A stretch of DNA of 64,000 nt from Ruegeria sp. TM1040 (lineage in GTDB: Bacteria > Pseudomonadota > Alphaproteobacteria > Rhodobacterales > Rhodobacteraceae). The notes beneath the pieces were generated by a model. The model saw only the letters and a program-made list of their open reading frames with translations, was not told the origin of the DNA and ran no database searches. The position numbers were made by a program, and so were the translations under genes. The stretch is taken from NCBI RefSeq assembly GCF_000014065.1, contig NC_008044.1:1201501-1265500 (forward strand). The letters are read 5' to 3'. Positions 18,356-27,910 of this stretch are shown piece by piece (the first letter of the stretch is position 1; each line of letters begins with the position of its first letter).

Positions 18356-20380
18356 GTGCGCGTGTTTGGCGCTCTTGATGCAAGGCTGCAGGCCCAGCGG
18401 GGACATCTGTTTCCATGGGTGCCGGTCTTCTTTGGCCTTGGGATCGGACTGTATTTTGCCTCTCCCATGGAACCCCAGCGGTTGCATTACCTTGGCATCC
18501 TGTTTGCGGCGGTGGGGCTCGGGGTGCGCGCGCGTCGTGGCGACGGGGTTGGTCTCCTTGCGGGGGCGTTGCTCTTGGTGGGGCTTGGGTTTTGCTACAT
18601 GGGGCTGCGCGCGCATCAGGTTGGCGCGCCGGTTCTGAGCTATCGCTATTATGGCCCGGTCGAAGGGCAGGTGCTTGCGGTGGATCGCTCGGCTTCGGAT
18701 GCGATGCGGATCACGCTCGGGTCGGTGCGGCTTCGGGATATGTCGCCCGCGCGGACGCCGGACAGGGTGCGAATTTCGCTCTTTGAGGGCTCCGCCCCAA
18801 TGCCCGGATCATGGGTGATGACCACCGCCAATCTCTCGCCCCCGCAGGGACCCGCCGAACCGGGCGGCTTTGATTTTCGCCGTCATGCCTGGTTCCTCGG
18901 ACTGGGGGCTGTCGGCTACAGCCGTGTGCCGGTGTTGCGGACCGGTCCACCCGAGGTCTTGCCGGTGGCGACCTTGCGGGCGCAGCTTTCTGAGCGGGTG
19001 CGGGCGGCCATGCCGGCTGACACAGGCGGCGTCGCCACAGCGCTTATGACCGGGGACCGGGCGCATGTGCCGCGACAGGTGACCGAGAACCTACGCGCGA
19101 GCAATCTGGCGCATCTTCTTGCGATTTCGGGCTTGCATATGGGGCTGTTTGCAGGGGTGGTCTTTGCCAGTCTGAGGCGTTGCTTTGCGCTCTGCCCGCC
19201 GATTGCCCTGCGCTGGCCGGTCAAGAAACTCTCGGCGGCTGTGGCCCTTGTCGCGAGCTTTGGCTACCTGCTCCTCTCGGGCGCCAATGTCGCCACCGAA
19301 CGTGCCTTCCTGATGGTGGCGGTGATGCTGGTCGCGGTGATGCTGGATCGGCGGGCGATCTCGGTACGGGCCGTCGCCCTGGCGGCCATGCTTGTACTGC
19401 TGCGTCGCCCCGAAAGCCTGCTGAGTGCGGGGTTTCAGATGAGTTTTTCGGCAACCCTTGCGCTTGTTGTGGCCTTTCAGCTGTTGCAACCCTGGTTCCG
19501 CCCCGGGCGAGGAGGCGTATTGGGGGCGGCGGCACGCTGGGGGCTTGCGCTATTGGTGTCGTCGCTGGTGGCAGGCCTTGCCACAGCCCCGTTTGGGGCG
19601 GCGCATTTCAACATGATCTCGCACTATGGGCTCTTGGCTAATCTGGCGGCGGTGCCGGTCATGGGCGCGGTGGTGGTGCCGGGCGCAGTGCTGGCGATCT
19701 GCCTCGCGCCCATCGGGGCCAGCGCGGTTGGATTCTGGATCATGTCGCAGGGCATCGCATGGATCCTGAAGGTGGCAGAGACCGTGGCCACATGGCCGGG
19801 CGCGCGCGGTCATGTAGTTGCGCCCGAGGCGTGGATCCTGCCGGTTCTGGTGGCGGGCGCCTTGTGGCTGCTTTTGTGGCAGGGGCGATTTCGTTGGGCA
19901 GGGTTGATCCCAATTGCGCTGGCGCTTGTGGTCTGGCCATTCTCCCCCCGGCCCGAGGTTCTGATTTCTGCCGATGGCGGGCTTGTGGGCGTGATGACAG
20001 AGACAGGGCGCGCGTTGTCGCGCCCAAGCGGCAAGAGTTTTGTTGCAGGGATCTGGCTCGAGAATGACGGCGACGGGATGGACCAGGCCCGCGCCTATCG
20101 CCGTATTCCCGAGGGGCGAGATGGAAAAGTTCAGATCTTCCAATCCATTGGGAGGCGTTTTGTGCATGTGTTGGGCAAGACGGGATTGCGCGCATGGCAA
20201 CCAAGCTGCGCGCGAGGAGAGGTCATCATCCTCTCGATAGAGGTCGAGCCCCCCGCAGCCGGAGACTGCCTCTGGCTGACGCCCAGACAACTGCGGGAAA
20301 CGGGCAGCATCGCCTTTGCCGGAAATGGCGCGATGATCACCGCCAATGGGCAGGCGCGCCGCTTGTGGTCGGCGCCCTGA
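18356..20380 (+). CDS. comEC: ComEC/Rec2 family competence membrane protein
   Basis: ComEC forms the inner-membrane channel for single-stranded DNA during natural transformation. The 674-residue product has N-terminal hydrophobic segments, a soluble DUF4131-like domain (about residues 95-215), and the polytopic competence domain with the conserved LAHLLAISGLHMGLF signature near residue 250. The C terminus is short, without the metallo-beta-lactamase domain of longer ComEC proteins, as is common in this bacterial group. The start is the GTG at 18356, with AGGGAG 5 bases upstream; the frame stays open far into antisense gltX. Whether the host is competent cannot be told from this gene alone. 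Confidence 0.9.
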   Translation: MRVFGALDARLQAQRGHLFPWVPVFFGLGIGLYFASPMEPQRLHYLGILFAAVGLGVRARRGDGVGLLAGALLLVGLGFCYMGLRAHQVGAPVLSYRYYGPVEGQVLAVDRSASDAMRITLGSVRLRDMSPARTPDRVRISLFEGSAPMPGSWVMTTANLSPPQGPAEPGGFDFRRHAWFLGLGAVGYSRVPVLRTGPPEVLPVATLRAQLSERVRAAMPADTGGVATALMTGDRAHVPRQVTENLRASNLAHLLAISGLHMGLFAGVVFASLRRCFALCPPIALRWPVKKLSAAVALVASFGYLLLSGANVATERAFLMVAVMLVAVMLDRRAISVRAVALAAMLVLLRRPESLLSAGFQMSFSATLALVVAFQLLQPWFRPGRGGVLGAAARWGLALLVSSLVAGLATAPFGAAHFNMISHYGLLANLAAVPVMGAVVVPGAVLAICLAPIGASAVGFWIMSQGIAWILKVAETVATWPGARGHVVAPEAWILPVLVAGALWLLLWQGRFRWAGLIPIALALVVWPFSPRPEVLISADGGLVGVMTETGRALSRPSGKSFVAGIWLENDGDGMDQARAYRRIPEGRDGKVQIFQSIGRRFVHVLGKTGLRAWQPSCARGEVIILSIEVEPPAAGDCLWLTPRQLRETGSIAFAGNGAMITANGQARRLWSAP

Positions 20381-20453
20381 ATAAACGCCCTGACAAAAAC
20401 GCCCGGCCACAGAATATGCGGCCGAGCGAGAAATGGTGCACGCAGGTGTTTGC

Positions 20454-21179
20454 TCAGTAGGTGCGGATCAGCCCCACCAGACGCCCCTGCACCTTCACTT
20501 GATCCTCGGTATAGCTGCGGGTGGGGTAGGCCGGATTGGCGGCGTGAAGCTCGATCATGCGGCCCTTGCGTTCAAACCGTTTGAGCGTGGCCTCATGCCC
20601 CTCCACGAGGGCCACCACAATGTCGCCATTGTCGGCCGCGTCGGTCTCGCGGATCACCACCACATCGCCGTCGTTTATCCCGGCGTCGATCATCGAGTCA
20701 CCGCGCACCTCGAGGGCGTAATGCTGACCCGAGCTGGAGAGCATGGCATTGGGCACCGCCACATGGGCGGCGGCCTGGTTGATCGCCTCGATCGGGACAC
20801 CGGCTGCGATCCGGCCCATGATCGTGAGTTCCGTCGCCCCGGTATCTGCCACGGGTTTCAATTCTGCCGCAGCGCCGCCGTCGGCACTGTCACCCCGGCC
20901 GCCGGCGATCACTTTGGGCTGGAAACCATCGCTCGCAGCACCAAGCGCGCCGCCACCGCCCAGACTGTCGGGCAGGCGGATCACCTCGATGGCGCGCGCG
21001 CGATGGGCAAGGCGGCGGATAAAGCCGCGCTCTTCCAGCGCCGTAATCAGACGGTGAATGCCGGACTTGGACCGCAGATCCAACGCGGTTTTCATCTCAT
21101 CAAAACTGGGAGGGACGCCATCCTTCTGCAGACGCTTGTGAATAAACTCCAGTAGCTGAAGCTGTTTTTTCGTCAGCAT
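20454..21179 (-). CDS. lexA: SOS repressor LexA
   Basis: LexA represses DNA-damage genes and self-cleaves on RecA filaments. The N-terminal winged helix-turn-helix spans about residues 1-65. The cleavage site is Ala126-Gly127 in RIAAGVPI. The serine-lysine dyad is Ser162 (VRGDSM) and Lys200 (ATLKRF). The 241-residue length includes a Gly/Ala-rich linker (about 70-115) longer than in E. coli, as in alphaproteobacteria. Its own SOS box lies 33 bp upstream (21212-21226). It ends convergently with comEC. moeA, 126 bp upstream on the same strand, belongs to the preceding operon. Confidence 0.97.
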   Translation of the reverse strand: MLTKKQLQLLEFIHKRLQKDGVPPSFDEMKTALDLRSKSGIHRLITALEERGFIRRLAHRARAIEVIRLPDSLGGGGALGAASDGFQPKVIAGGRGDSADGGAAAELKPVADTGATELTIMGRIAAGVPIEAINQAAAHVAVPNAMLSSSGQHYALEVRGDSMIDAGINDGDVVVIRETDAADNGDIVVALVEGHEATLKRFERKGRMIELHAANPAYPTRSYTEDQVKVQGRLVGLIRTY

Positions 21180-21211
21180 GGCTGCCCCCTCTGCACAATA
21201 TCGTTGTTTAT

Positions 21212-21226
21212 GTTCTATTCATGTTC
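21212..21226. promoter_or_regulatory. LexA-binding SOS box
   Basis: GTTC-TATTCAT-GTTC is an exact match to the alphaproteobacterial SOS box GTTC-N7-GTTC. It sits between moeA and lexA, upstream of lexA, so it provides autoregulation. The flanking sequence is locally AT-rich. Confidence 0.9.
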
Positions 21227-21305
21227 CCGTTTTGTGTCAACGGGTCGGGTCATAAGGGGAACATAAAAAGCCCAGCTAAGGCGCAGAGACATCAGAGATT
21301 TCAGG

Positions 21306-22478
21306 CTAGAGCGGCAGATACTCCACCAGAGAGCCCGCCTCGCGCGCGGGGTCATTGGGGGGACGCACGATCAGCGCTTCGGCCTGAGCAAGGACCGACA
21401 AAAGCGAGCTGTCCTGACTGTCGAAGGCCTGAACGTCTGCGCCCCGCCATATGGCGCGCATGTAGTGCTGGCGTGGTCCATTGGCGGGCAGTCGGGCGGC
21501 AAGGGGCGCTTGTGCAAGTGGCGTCGTCTTGGTGGGAAGGCCAAGCATGGCTTCGATCATGGAGACCACAAAGACCCGCCCGCAGACCATGGCAGAGACC
21601 GGATTTCCGGGGAGCCCCACCAAAGATTCTTCGCCAAAACGACCTGCCATCAAGGGTTTACCGGGGCGCATCGCGACTTTGTAGAAGGCACGCTCAAACC
21701 CGAGGCTCTCGGCCACGCCTGCAACCAGATCGTGATCTCCCACGGAGGCGCCGCCGATGGTGACGATCAGATCGGCCTCCCGCGCCAATCCAAAGGCAGT
21801 CTGCAAGGAGGCTTCTGTGTCGCGGGCAATCGGCAGCACCCGCACATGGGCGCCGTGTTCTTCGAACATGGCCTTCAGGCCAAAGGTGTTGGAGACGATG
21901 ATCTGATCGGGGCCGGGGATCTCGCCGGGCATCACAAGCTCGTCGCCGGTCGACATCAGGGCCACCACGGGACGGCGCCGCACGGGTACCTCGGCGATGT
22001 TCATCGCGGCCAGAAGCGCGATATCGGCCGGGCGCAAAAGGCGCGGCGCGTCAATCGTTTGTCCGGCACGAAAATCGCGGCCACGGTCGCGGATATTGGC
22101 ATTGTCGCCCGGCGCGTCCGTGATTGTGATCAGATCGCCTTTGCGGTCCACATCTTCTTGAATCACAACGAAACTTGCACCCTCCGGCACCGGGGCGCCG
22201 GTAAAGATCCGCACGGCTTGTCCCGCGCCGACACGGCCCTGGAACCCATGTCCGGCTGCGGCCTCGCCGATGACCTTGAACATCGCGTGGCGTTCGACTT
22301 CGTCCGCATTGACCGCATAGCCATCCATCGCAGAGGCCGCAAAGGGCGGCTGGTCGCGGCGGGCCGAGACCGGTTCGGCCAGCACCCGCCCTGCGGCCTC
22401 TGCCAGTGGGACGGTTTCAACCGTGAGCGGCGCGACAAGGTCCAGAAGGGCGGCGCGGGCGTCAGCGACGGAGATCAT
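21306..22478 (-). CDS. moeA: molybdopterin molybdotransferase MoeA
   Basis: MoeA inserts molybdate into adenylated molybdopterin in molybdenum cofactor synthesis. The 390-residue protein shows the family blocks QPPFAASAMDGYAV near residue 43, RIFTGAPVPEGA near 90, the ALMSTGDELV segment near 173 and IGGASVGDHD near 241, then the C-terminal beta-barrel domain. It starts 3 bp after the moaC stop and is the last gene of the trpG-trpD-ung-trpC-moaC-moeA run before lexA. Confidence 0.95.
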   Translation of the reverse strand: MISVADARAALLDLVAPLTVETVPLAEAAGRVLAEPVSARRDQPPFAASAMDGYAVNADEVERHAMFKVIGEAAAGHGFQGRVGAGQAVRIFTGAPVPEGASFVVIQEDVDRKGDLITITDAPGDNANIRDRGRDFRAGQTIDAPRLLRPADIALLAAMNIAEVPVRRRPVVALMSTGDELVMPGEIPGPDQIIVSNTFGLKAMFEEHGAHVRVLPIARDTEASLQTAFGLAREADLIVTIGGASVGDHDLVAGVAESLGFERAFYKVAMRPGKPLMAGRFGEESLVGLPGNPVSAMVCGRVFVVSMIEAMLGLPTKTTPLAQAPLAARLPANGPRQHYMRAIWRGADVQAFDSQDSSLLSVLAQAEALIVRPPNDPAREAGSLVEYLPL

Positions 22479-22481
22479 GGA

Positions 22482-22952
22482 TCACGCCTCATACCGACCG
22501 GATTTGCCGCCGTCTTTGAGCAGGACCCGGACGCCTCCGATTTCCATCGCCTTATCAACGGCTTTGGCCATGTCATAGACGGTGAGGCAGGCCGTGGAGA
22601 CCGCTGTGAGCGCTTCCATTTCGACGCCGGTCTGGCCGGTGGTCTTGACGGTGCCCTCAACGCGCACGCCGGGCAGATCGGGGTCGAGCGTCAGGTCCAC
22701 GGCGACCTTGGTGATCGGCAGCGGGTGGCAGAGCGGGATCAGTTCGGCGGTTTTCTTGGCGCCCATGATTCCGGCAAGGCGCGCCACAGAGAGAACATCG
22801 CCTTTCTTGGCGCGACCTTCGCTGATCACGTCAAAGGTATCTTGCGCCATCTTGATATGGCCCTCGGCCACGGCAATGCGCGCGGTCACGGCCTTTTCGG
22901 AGACGTCGACCATATGGGCATCGCCCTTCTGGTCAAAATGTGTGAGCGACAT
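22482..22952 (-). CDS. moaC: cyclic pyranopterin monophosphate synthase MoaC
   Basis: MoaC completes conversion of the GTP-derived intermediate to cyclic pyranopterin monophosphate, the first step of molybdenum cofactor synthesis (with MoaA). The 156-residue protein contains the conserved [18 protein letters not shown] block and the [20 protein letters not shown] block with the catalytic residues. I chose the ATG at 22952 (MSLTHFD) with GGAGA upstream, rather than the frame start at 22979. moeA follows after 3 bp; trpC precedes by 46 bp. Confidence 0.96.
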   Translation of the reverse strand: MSLTHFDQKGDAHMVDVSEKAVTARIAVAEGHIKMAQDTFDVISEGRAKKGDVLSVARLAGIMGAKKTAELIPLCHPLPITKVAVDLTLDPDLPGVRVEGTVKTTGQTGVEMEALTAVSTACLTVYDMAKAVDKAMEIGGVRVLLKDGGKSGRYEA

Positions 22953-22998
22953 CGGCGGTCTCTCCTGTGGACAGATCAAAAGGGTCAGTTCGATTGGA

Positions 22999-23808
22999 TC
23001 AGAGCGAGGGGGTCAGCGGGTTTGCAAGGATCGCGCGGGTGGCGGCGGTCACATCCTCCTGACGCATCAGGCTCTCACCGATGAGGAAGCTGCGCGCGCC
23101 ATACTGGGCCATGTCGGCCAGATCCTCGGGCGTGAACAGGCCGCTTTCACAGACGATCGTGCGATCCGGCGGCACCATCCGCGACAGGGTGCGGGTGGTG
23201 TCGAGCGTGGTCTCAAAGGTCTTGAGGTTGCGGTTGTTGATGCCCATGAGGGGCGATTTCAACAGGCAGGCGCGGTCCAGTTCTTCTTCGTTGTGGACCT
23301 CCAAGAGCACGTCCATGCCCCATTCAAAGGCGCAGGCTTCGAGCTCGGCCGCTTGTGCATCGCTGACAGAGGCGAGGATGATCAGGATACAGTCGGCGCC
23401 AAGCGCGCGGGCTTCGGCCACCTGATAGGTGTCGTACATGAAATCCTTGCGCAGGCAGGGCAGATCGCAGGCCGCGCGCGCCGCCACCAGATAGTCCTTT
23501 GCGCCCTGAAAACTCGGCGTATCTGTCAGCACCGAAAGACAGCTCGCGCCCCCTTCGGCATAGGCTGTAGCGAGCGTGGCAGGGTCGAAATCTTCGCGGA
23601 TCAAACCCTTGGAAGGGCTCGCTTTTTTGATTTCGGCAATCAGTCCATAGCCCTGATGCGTGGCCTTTTGTAGACGCTCGGCAAAGCCGCGTACGGGATC
23701 TGCGGCGCGGGCCTCGGCTTCGACATCCGCAAGAGGTTTGGCGGCTTTGTCGGTGGCGACCTCTTCGAGCTTGTAGGCCTTGATTTTGTCGAGGATGGTC
23801 TCAGACAT
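22999..23808 (-). CDS. trpC: indole-3-glycerol phosphate synthase
   Basis: TrpC closes the indole ring from CdRP in tryptophan biosynthesis. The 269-residue TIM-barrel protein has the family blocks [12 protein letters not shown] near residue 58, [11 protein letters not shown] near 119 and [12 protein letters not shown] near 220. It is monofunctional, without a fused TrpF domain. Its start lies inside the 3' end of ung (8-base overlap), so translation of the two is coupled. It is the last trp gene of the trpG-trpD-ung-trpC block. Confidence 0.96.
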   Translation of the reverse strand: MSETILDKIKAYKLEEVATDKAAKPLADVEAEARAADPVRGFAERLQKATHQGYGLIAEIKKASPSKGLIREDFDPATLATAYAEGGASCLSVLTDTPSFQGAKDYLVAARAACDLPCLRKDFMYDTYQVAEARALGADCILIILASVSDAQAAELEACAFEWGMDVLLEVHNEEELDRACLLKSPLMGINNRNLKTFETTLDTTRTLSRMVPPDRTIVCESGLFTPEDLADMAQYGARSFLIGESLMRQEDVTAATRAILANPLTPSL

Positions 23809-24505
23809 CGAAGATGCTCCCTTGGGCTGGACGTGGGTCTGCCCACGTGATCGGCGGCTCGCCGCGCGCGGTGAGCCAGTCGTTGATCGCCGAGAACACG
23901 CGCGAGCCGAAAAAGCCCCGGCGTGCCGACAGCGGTGAAGGATGGGCCGTCTTGACGATCAGGTGATCGCCGGGACGAATGTGGCTTTCGAGCTTCTGCG
24001 CCTGATTGCCCCAGAGCACATAGGCCGTGGGGCGGCGCGAACTGAGGTCGAGCACCTGATGGGCCAGCTCTTGCCAGCCCAGCGATTTGTGGCCGTTGGC
24101 CTCGCCTGCGGGGACCGACAGCACCGTATTGAGCAGGAGCACACCCTGCGCCGCCCAGGGGCGCAGATCGCCGGTTTCCGGGCAGGTGCCGAGATCGTCG
24201 CGCATTTCCTGATAGATGTTGCGCAAGGACCGGGGCAGGGGCGTCACATCCGGTTCAACGGAAAACGACAGCCCATGCGCATGGCCCGGCGTCGGATAGG
24301 GGTCCTGACCAAGGATCACCACGCGGGTGGACTCGGGCGGGGTACGCTCCAGCGCGGCAAAGCGCTGATGCGCAGGGGGCAGGATCTGGCGCGTCTCCTG
24401 TGCAAGCGCTGCCTCGATCCGGGGCCAGTGGGTTTCAAAGAAGGGCAGCTCCGCCCAGCCCCCGACCGCAGGCCGCAGGGCTGAGGCGTGGTCTTGCGGG
24501 GCCAT
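23801..24505 (-). CDS. ung: uracil-DNA glycosylase family 1
   Basis: Ung removes uracil from DNA at the start of base excision repair. The 234-residue protein has the water-activating motif [17 protein letters not shown] with Asp68, the uracil-binding LLLNTVLSV segment and the minor-groove loop [11 protein letters not shown] with His188. The gene is embedded between trpD and trpC, overlapping both by a few bases (TGATG at the trpD junction), so expression is tied to tryptophan genes. The N-terminal 20 residues are poorly conserved. Confidence 0.95.
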   Translation of the reverse strand: MAPQDHASALRPAVGGWAELPFFETHWPRIEAALAQETRQILPPAHQRFAALERTPPESTRVVILGQDPYPTPGHAHGLSFSVEPDVTPLPRSLRNIYQEMRDDLGTCPETGDLRPWAAQGVLLLNTVLSVPAGEANGHKSLGWQELAHQVLDLSSRRPTAYVLWGNQAQKLESHIRPGDHLIVKTAHPSPLSARRGFFGSRVFSAINDWLTARGEPPITWADPRPAQGSIFDV

Positions 24506-25527
24506 CAGCTGGCCTCCGACGTGATCCGTGCAACCGCCGTCACCTTGCCCAGAGCGGCACCGCTGTCGATGCTTTCGGCAGCGCGTTCCGCGCCCTCCTT
24601 GAGCGACGACACCACGCCGGCCACCTTGAGTGCTGCGGCAGAGTTCAAAAGCACCGCATCCCGGTAGGCCGAGGGCGTGCCTTCGAGGAGGGCGCGGAAG
24701 GCGGCGGCGTTCTCGGCGGGCGTGCCACCGACGATGGCCTCAAAAGGATGCTCCGGCAGGCCTGCCTCTTCGGGGTGGACCTCGAATTCGGAGATGTTGC
24801 CATCCTCCGAGAGACCCGCAACCCAGCTGACACCCGTGATCGTGAGCTCATCAGTCCCGTCAGAGCCATGCACCAGCCATGCGACCTCGGAGCCGAGCTG
24901 TTTCAGCGTCTCCGCCATCGGTCGGATCAGGTCACGGCTGAAGGCACCGGTGAGTTGGCGTTTGACATCTGCGGGGTTGGTGAGCGGGCCGAGGATGTTG
25001 AAAATCGTCCGCGTGCCAAGCTCCTGACGGGTGGGCATCACATGGGCGATTGCCGGGTGATGCATGGGCGCCATCATGAAACAGATGCCCGCCTCTTTGA
25101 GGGACTTTTCGACCACTTTCGGGCCAACCATGACCTGAATGCCCATCTCGGTGAGCGCATCTGCGGCGCCGGATTTGGACGACAGGTTGCGGTTGCCGTG
25201 TTTGGCGACGGGCACGCCTGCACCGGCAACCACAAAGGCGGTTGCGGTCGAGATATTGAGCGTGCCTTTGCCATCACCGCCGGTGCCAACGATGTCCATC
25301 GCATCTGCGGGGGCCGAGACCTTGTTGCATTTTGCACGCATCACGGCGGCGGCGGCGGCATATTCGTCCACCGTCTCGCCGCGGGTGCGCAGGGCCATCA
25401 AAAGACCGCCCATCTGGCTTGGCGTGGCTTCGCCATTGAACAGCGCGGCAAAGGCGGTTTCGGCTTCGGTTCGGGTCAGGGCGCGATCCGCGGCCAGACC
25501 GATCAGGGGTTTCAACGCATCACTCAT
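24505..25527 (-). CDS. trpD: anthranilate phosphoribosyltransferase
   Basis: TrpD transfers the phosphoribosyl group of PRPP to anthranilate. The 340-residue protein contains the PRPP-binding [14 protein letters not shown] block near residue 81, the [15 protein letters not shown] block near 109, and [10 protein letters not shown] near 150. Length is standard and there is no fused glutaminase domain. Its ATG overlaps the trpG stop by four bases (ATGA) and its stop overlaps the ung start. Confidence 0.96.
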   Translation of the reverse strand: MSDALKPLIGLAADRALTRTEAETAFAALFNGEATPSQMGGLLMALRTRGETVDEYAAAAAVMRAKCNKVSAPADAMDIVGTGGDGKGTLNISTATAFVVAGAGVPVAKHGNRNLSSKSGAADALTEMGIQVMVGPKVVEKSLKEAGICFMMAPMHHPAIAHVMPTRQELGTRTIFNILGPLTNPADVKRQLTGAFSRDLIRPMAETLKQLGSEVAWLVHGSDGTDELTITGVSWVAGLSEDGNISEFEVHPEEAGLPEHPFEAIVGGTPAENAAAFRALLEGTPSAYRDAVLLNSAAALKVAGVVSSLKEGAERAAESIDSGAALGKVTAVARITSEAS

Positions 25528-26105
25528 GCCGGCACTTTCATTTCATTCAGGAAGTTTTGCAGCAGCGCATGCCCATGCTCGGAGGCAATGGATTCCGGGT
25601 GGAACTGCACGCCGTGGATGGGCAGCTCCTTGTGCTGCAGCCCCATGATGGTGCCATCCTCCAGCTCTGCGGTGATCTCCAGGCAGTCGGGCAGGCTCTC
25701 GCGCTCCACCACCAGTGAGTGATAGCGGGTGGCATCAAAGGGCGACGGCAGACCCTTGAAGAGACCTTTGTCGGTGTGGTGCATTTTGCCCATCTTGCCA
25801 TGCACGATCTCATGGCAGCGCACGACCTTGCCGCCAAAAGACTGGCCGATGGTCTGATGACCAAGGCAGACTCCCAAAAGCGGCGTGCGGGTTTCGGCGG
25901 CGGCCTCTGTCAATGCAAGGCAGATCCCGGCCTGATCCGGGTCACAGGGGCCAGGGCTCAACAGGATGCCCGCAGGCTTCATCGCCATGGCTTGCTGCAC
26001 GTCCAACGCATCGTTTCGCCAGACCTCGATCTCGGCGCCCAATTCGCCCAGATAATGCACGAGGTTGTAGGTGAAGGAGTCGTAGTTGTCGATAAGCAGC
26101 AACAT
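25524..26105 (-). CDS. trpG: anthranilate synthase component II (glutamine amidotransferase)
   Basis: TrpG (PabA-type) supplies ammonia from glutamine to TrpE, and may also serve aminodeoxychorismate synthase. The 193-residue class I amidotransferase has the catalytic triad Cys80 ([10 protein letters not shown]), His169 and Glu171 (VQFHPES). The N-terminal [19 protein letters not shown] is the family hallmark and sets the start at 26105. It is the first gene of the trpG-trpD-ung-trpC-moaC-moeA run. trpE lies 1.8 kb away beyond an oppositely oriented gene. Confidence 0.96.
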   Translation of the reverse strand: MLLLIDNYDSFTYNLVHYLGELGAEIEVWRNDALDVQQAMAMKPAGILLSPGPCDPDQAGICLALTEAAAETRTPLLGVCLGHQTIGQSFGGKVVRCHEIVHGKMGKMHHTDKGLFKGLPSPFDATRYHSLVVERESLPDCLEITAELEDGTIMGLQHKELPIHGVQFHPESIASEHGHALLQNFLNEMKVPA

Positions 26106-26304
26106 CTTGGGACGCTCTTTTAAGGGTGGCGGGCGGGGTGCGCGCCGCAGTATAGTGTGTGGGACCATACATGTTCAGGGATGCGCGGCAGCGTCAAGGG
26201 CACATCCGGTCTGGCGCGCGTCAGACGGTAAAGATGACCGGCGCTGAGGCCTTTGGATGGGCGGCGCGCGTGAGAAAGAGCACAGGCGAGAAGGCGAAAC
26301 AGGC

Positions 26305-27816
26305 ATGCGAGGATTTCTGGGTGGCGTGAGCGTAGGGGCGCTGGTCGCAGTTGCGGGGGCGGCGGTGTGGTCGCTGTCGACGCCATTGCCGCAGGCGGTC
26401 GATGTCTCGCAGGAACTGCCCGTCACAACATTGCAGCCGCGTGAGGTTCCAGCGCCCCCGTCCGATGTGCCCGGAAGCGACGCAGATCTGGTTGAGGCCG
26501 CCCCAGCGGAACCCGATGCAAATGCCCTTGGCCGAGACAGCGCCCCAGATGAGATCGACACTTCGCTGCCAGAGCGTCCCAGCGTTTCGACCGATCCCGA
26601 GGTCACATTGGATGGCGCCCCGGTTCAGAGCGACACCCCCCGGATTGCGGTGACTTCCGATGCGGATGCGCCCGTGTCTGGTGGCGATGACAGCATCCGC
26701 CCTGAGGCGCCCTCGCAAGACACCACACCGGATCTGGGAGCAGATTCCGCCACACGGCCCGAGGTTTCGGCGGCCTCAGACCTGCCACTGCAGGCGCCAG
26801 ACGCGGAAATCCCCACCCCCGATCTGTCGACCGAGGCCGATCCGGCGCCCCTGCGCCAGGAGACGCTTCAAGTGGAGGCGCCAGATATCGGCACGCCTCC
26901 GGATGTGACCGCGTCGCCCGTGTTGACCACTCCGCCCGTGCGGTCGCTCACCCCTTCTGATCCGGTCGAGGACAACGCGGGGGCAAATGGGGGCGTGAGA
27001 ATCGCGGATCTGCCGCAGGCCTCCGAGGACCCAGAGACAAATGCAGGACCCAGTATCGGCACGCGCGTGCTGCCACTGACAGAACGCGACACCACGGGCG
27101 CGGATGCGTCTTCTGCAGCAGACAGTAGTGCTGCGCCCTTTGTGCGCAACAGCGAGCCGGCAAACCCGGAGCCGGGCCTGCCCTTGATGTCGATTGTCCT
27201 CGTCGAAGAAGAAGGCGCGGTGGGCGCCGAGGCGCTTGAGGATTTCCCCTATCCGCTGACGTTTACCATCGACCCGAGCGACCCGGATGCGGTGGCACGC
27301 ATGAAAGCCCGGCGCGCGGCGGGGTTTGAGGTCATGGTGTTGGCGGATCTGCCCCGCGAAGGCCAGCCGCAGGACGCCGAAACCGCGATGCCGGTGTGGT
27401 TTGACCGCCTTCCAGAGGCGGTGGGCATCCTTGAGGGCATCGACAGCGGCGTGCAGGGCAACCGGGCGCTTGCGGATCAGGTGGCCAGCATCGCCGGTGA
27501 TCTGGGCTATGGGCTGGTGCTACAGGACAATGGCCTGAACACGGTCCACAAAATGGCGCTGCGCGATGGTATTCCTTCGGGCGTGGTGTTTCGCGACTTT
27601 GACGGCGCGGGTCAGGACCCGCGCGCCATGCGCCGTTTTCTGGACCAGGCCGCGTTCCGCTCCGGTCAGGAGGGCGCGGTCATCATGCTGGGACGTCTGA
27701 AGCCGGACACGATTTCCGCGCTGCTGATCTGGGGGCTGCAAGACCGCGCCAGCAGCGTGGCGCTGGTGCCGATCTCGACCAGTCTCAAACGCCTGCTGGA
27801 GCCGGTCTCAAACTAA
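26305..27816 (+). CDS. divergent polysaccharide deacetylase family protein
   Basis: The 503-residue protein has an N-terminal membrane segment (about residues 7-24), a long low-complexity region rich in Pro, Asp, Glu, Ala and Thr (about 27-295) and a C-terminal domain of the divergent polysaccharide deacetylase type (from about 305, LPLMSIVLVEEEGAVG, through FTIDPSDPDAVARMKARR and GLVLQDNGLNTV). The family is related to NodB-fold enzymes but its activity is not well established. The location is envelope-facing. I chose the ATG at 26305 because the preceding residues are unconserved. The gene is divergent from trpG and convergent with trpE, splitting the tryptophan genes. Confidence 0.8.
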   Translation: MRGFLGGVSVGALVAVAGAAVWSLSTPLPQAVDVSQELPVTTLQPREVPAPPSDVPGSDADLVEAAPAEPDANALGRDSAPDEIDTSLPERPSVSTDPEVTLDGAPVQSDTPRIAVTSDADAPVSGGDDSIRPEAPSQDTTPDLGADSATRPEVSAASDLPLQAPDAEIPTPDLSTEADPAPLRQETLQVEAPDIGTPPDVTASPVLTTPPVRSLTPSDPVEDNAGANGGVRIADLPQASEDPETNAGPSIGTRVLPLTERDTTGADASSAADSSAAPFVRNSEPANPEPGLPLMSIVLVEEEGAVGAEALEDFPYPLTFTIDPSDPDAVARMKARRAAGFEVMVLADLPREGQPQDAETAMPVWFDRLPEAVGILEGIDSGVQGNRALADQVASIAGDLGYGLVLQDNGLNTVHKMALRDGIPSGVVFRDFDGAGQDPRAMRRFLDQAAFRSGQEGAVIMLGRLKPDTISALLIWGLQDRASSVALVPISTSLKRLLEPVSN

Positions 27817-27848
27817 TACCGTCGGCCAATGCGACAGCCGAATGTCAA

Positions 27849-27887
27849 AAAAAACGCGCTCCACGAGGATCTCGGGAGCGCGTTTTT
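27849..27887. terminator. bidirectional intrinsic terminator
   Basis: ACGCGCTCC and GGAGCGCGT form a perfect stem framed by an A-run on the left and a T-run on the right. It lies between the convergent deacetylase gene (plus) and trpE (minus) and can serve both. Confidence 0.88.
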
Positions 27888-27910
27888 CTTTTCCCTGCTG
27901 GGCATTTAGC

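Noticed and set aside
21465-23084. Plus-strand frame of 539 codons over moeA and moaC
   Set aside because: It spans two clear minus-strand genes and their junction, with no domain of its own.
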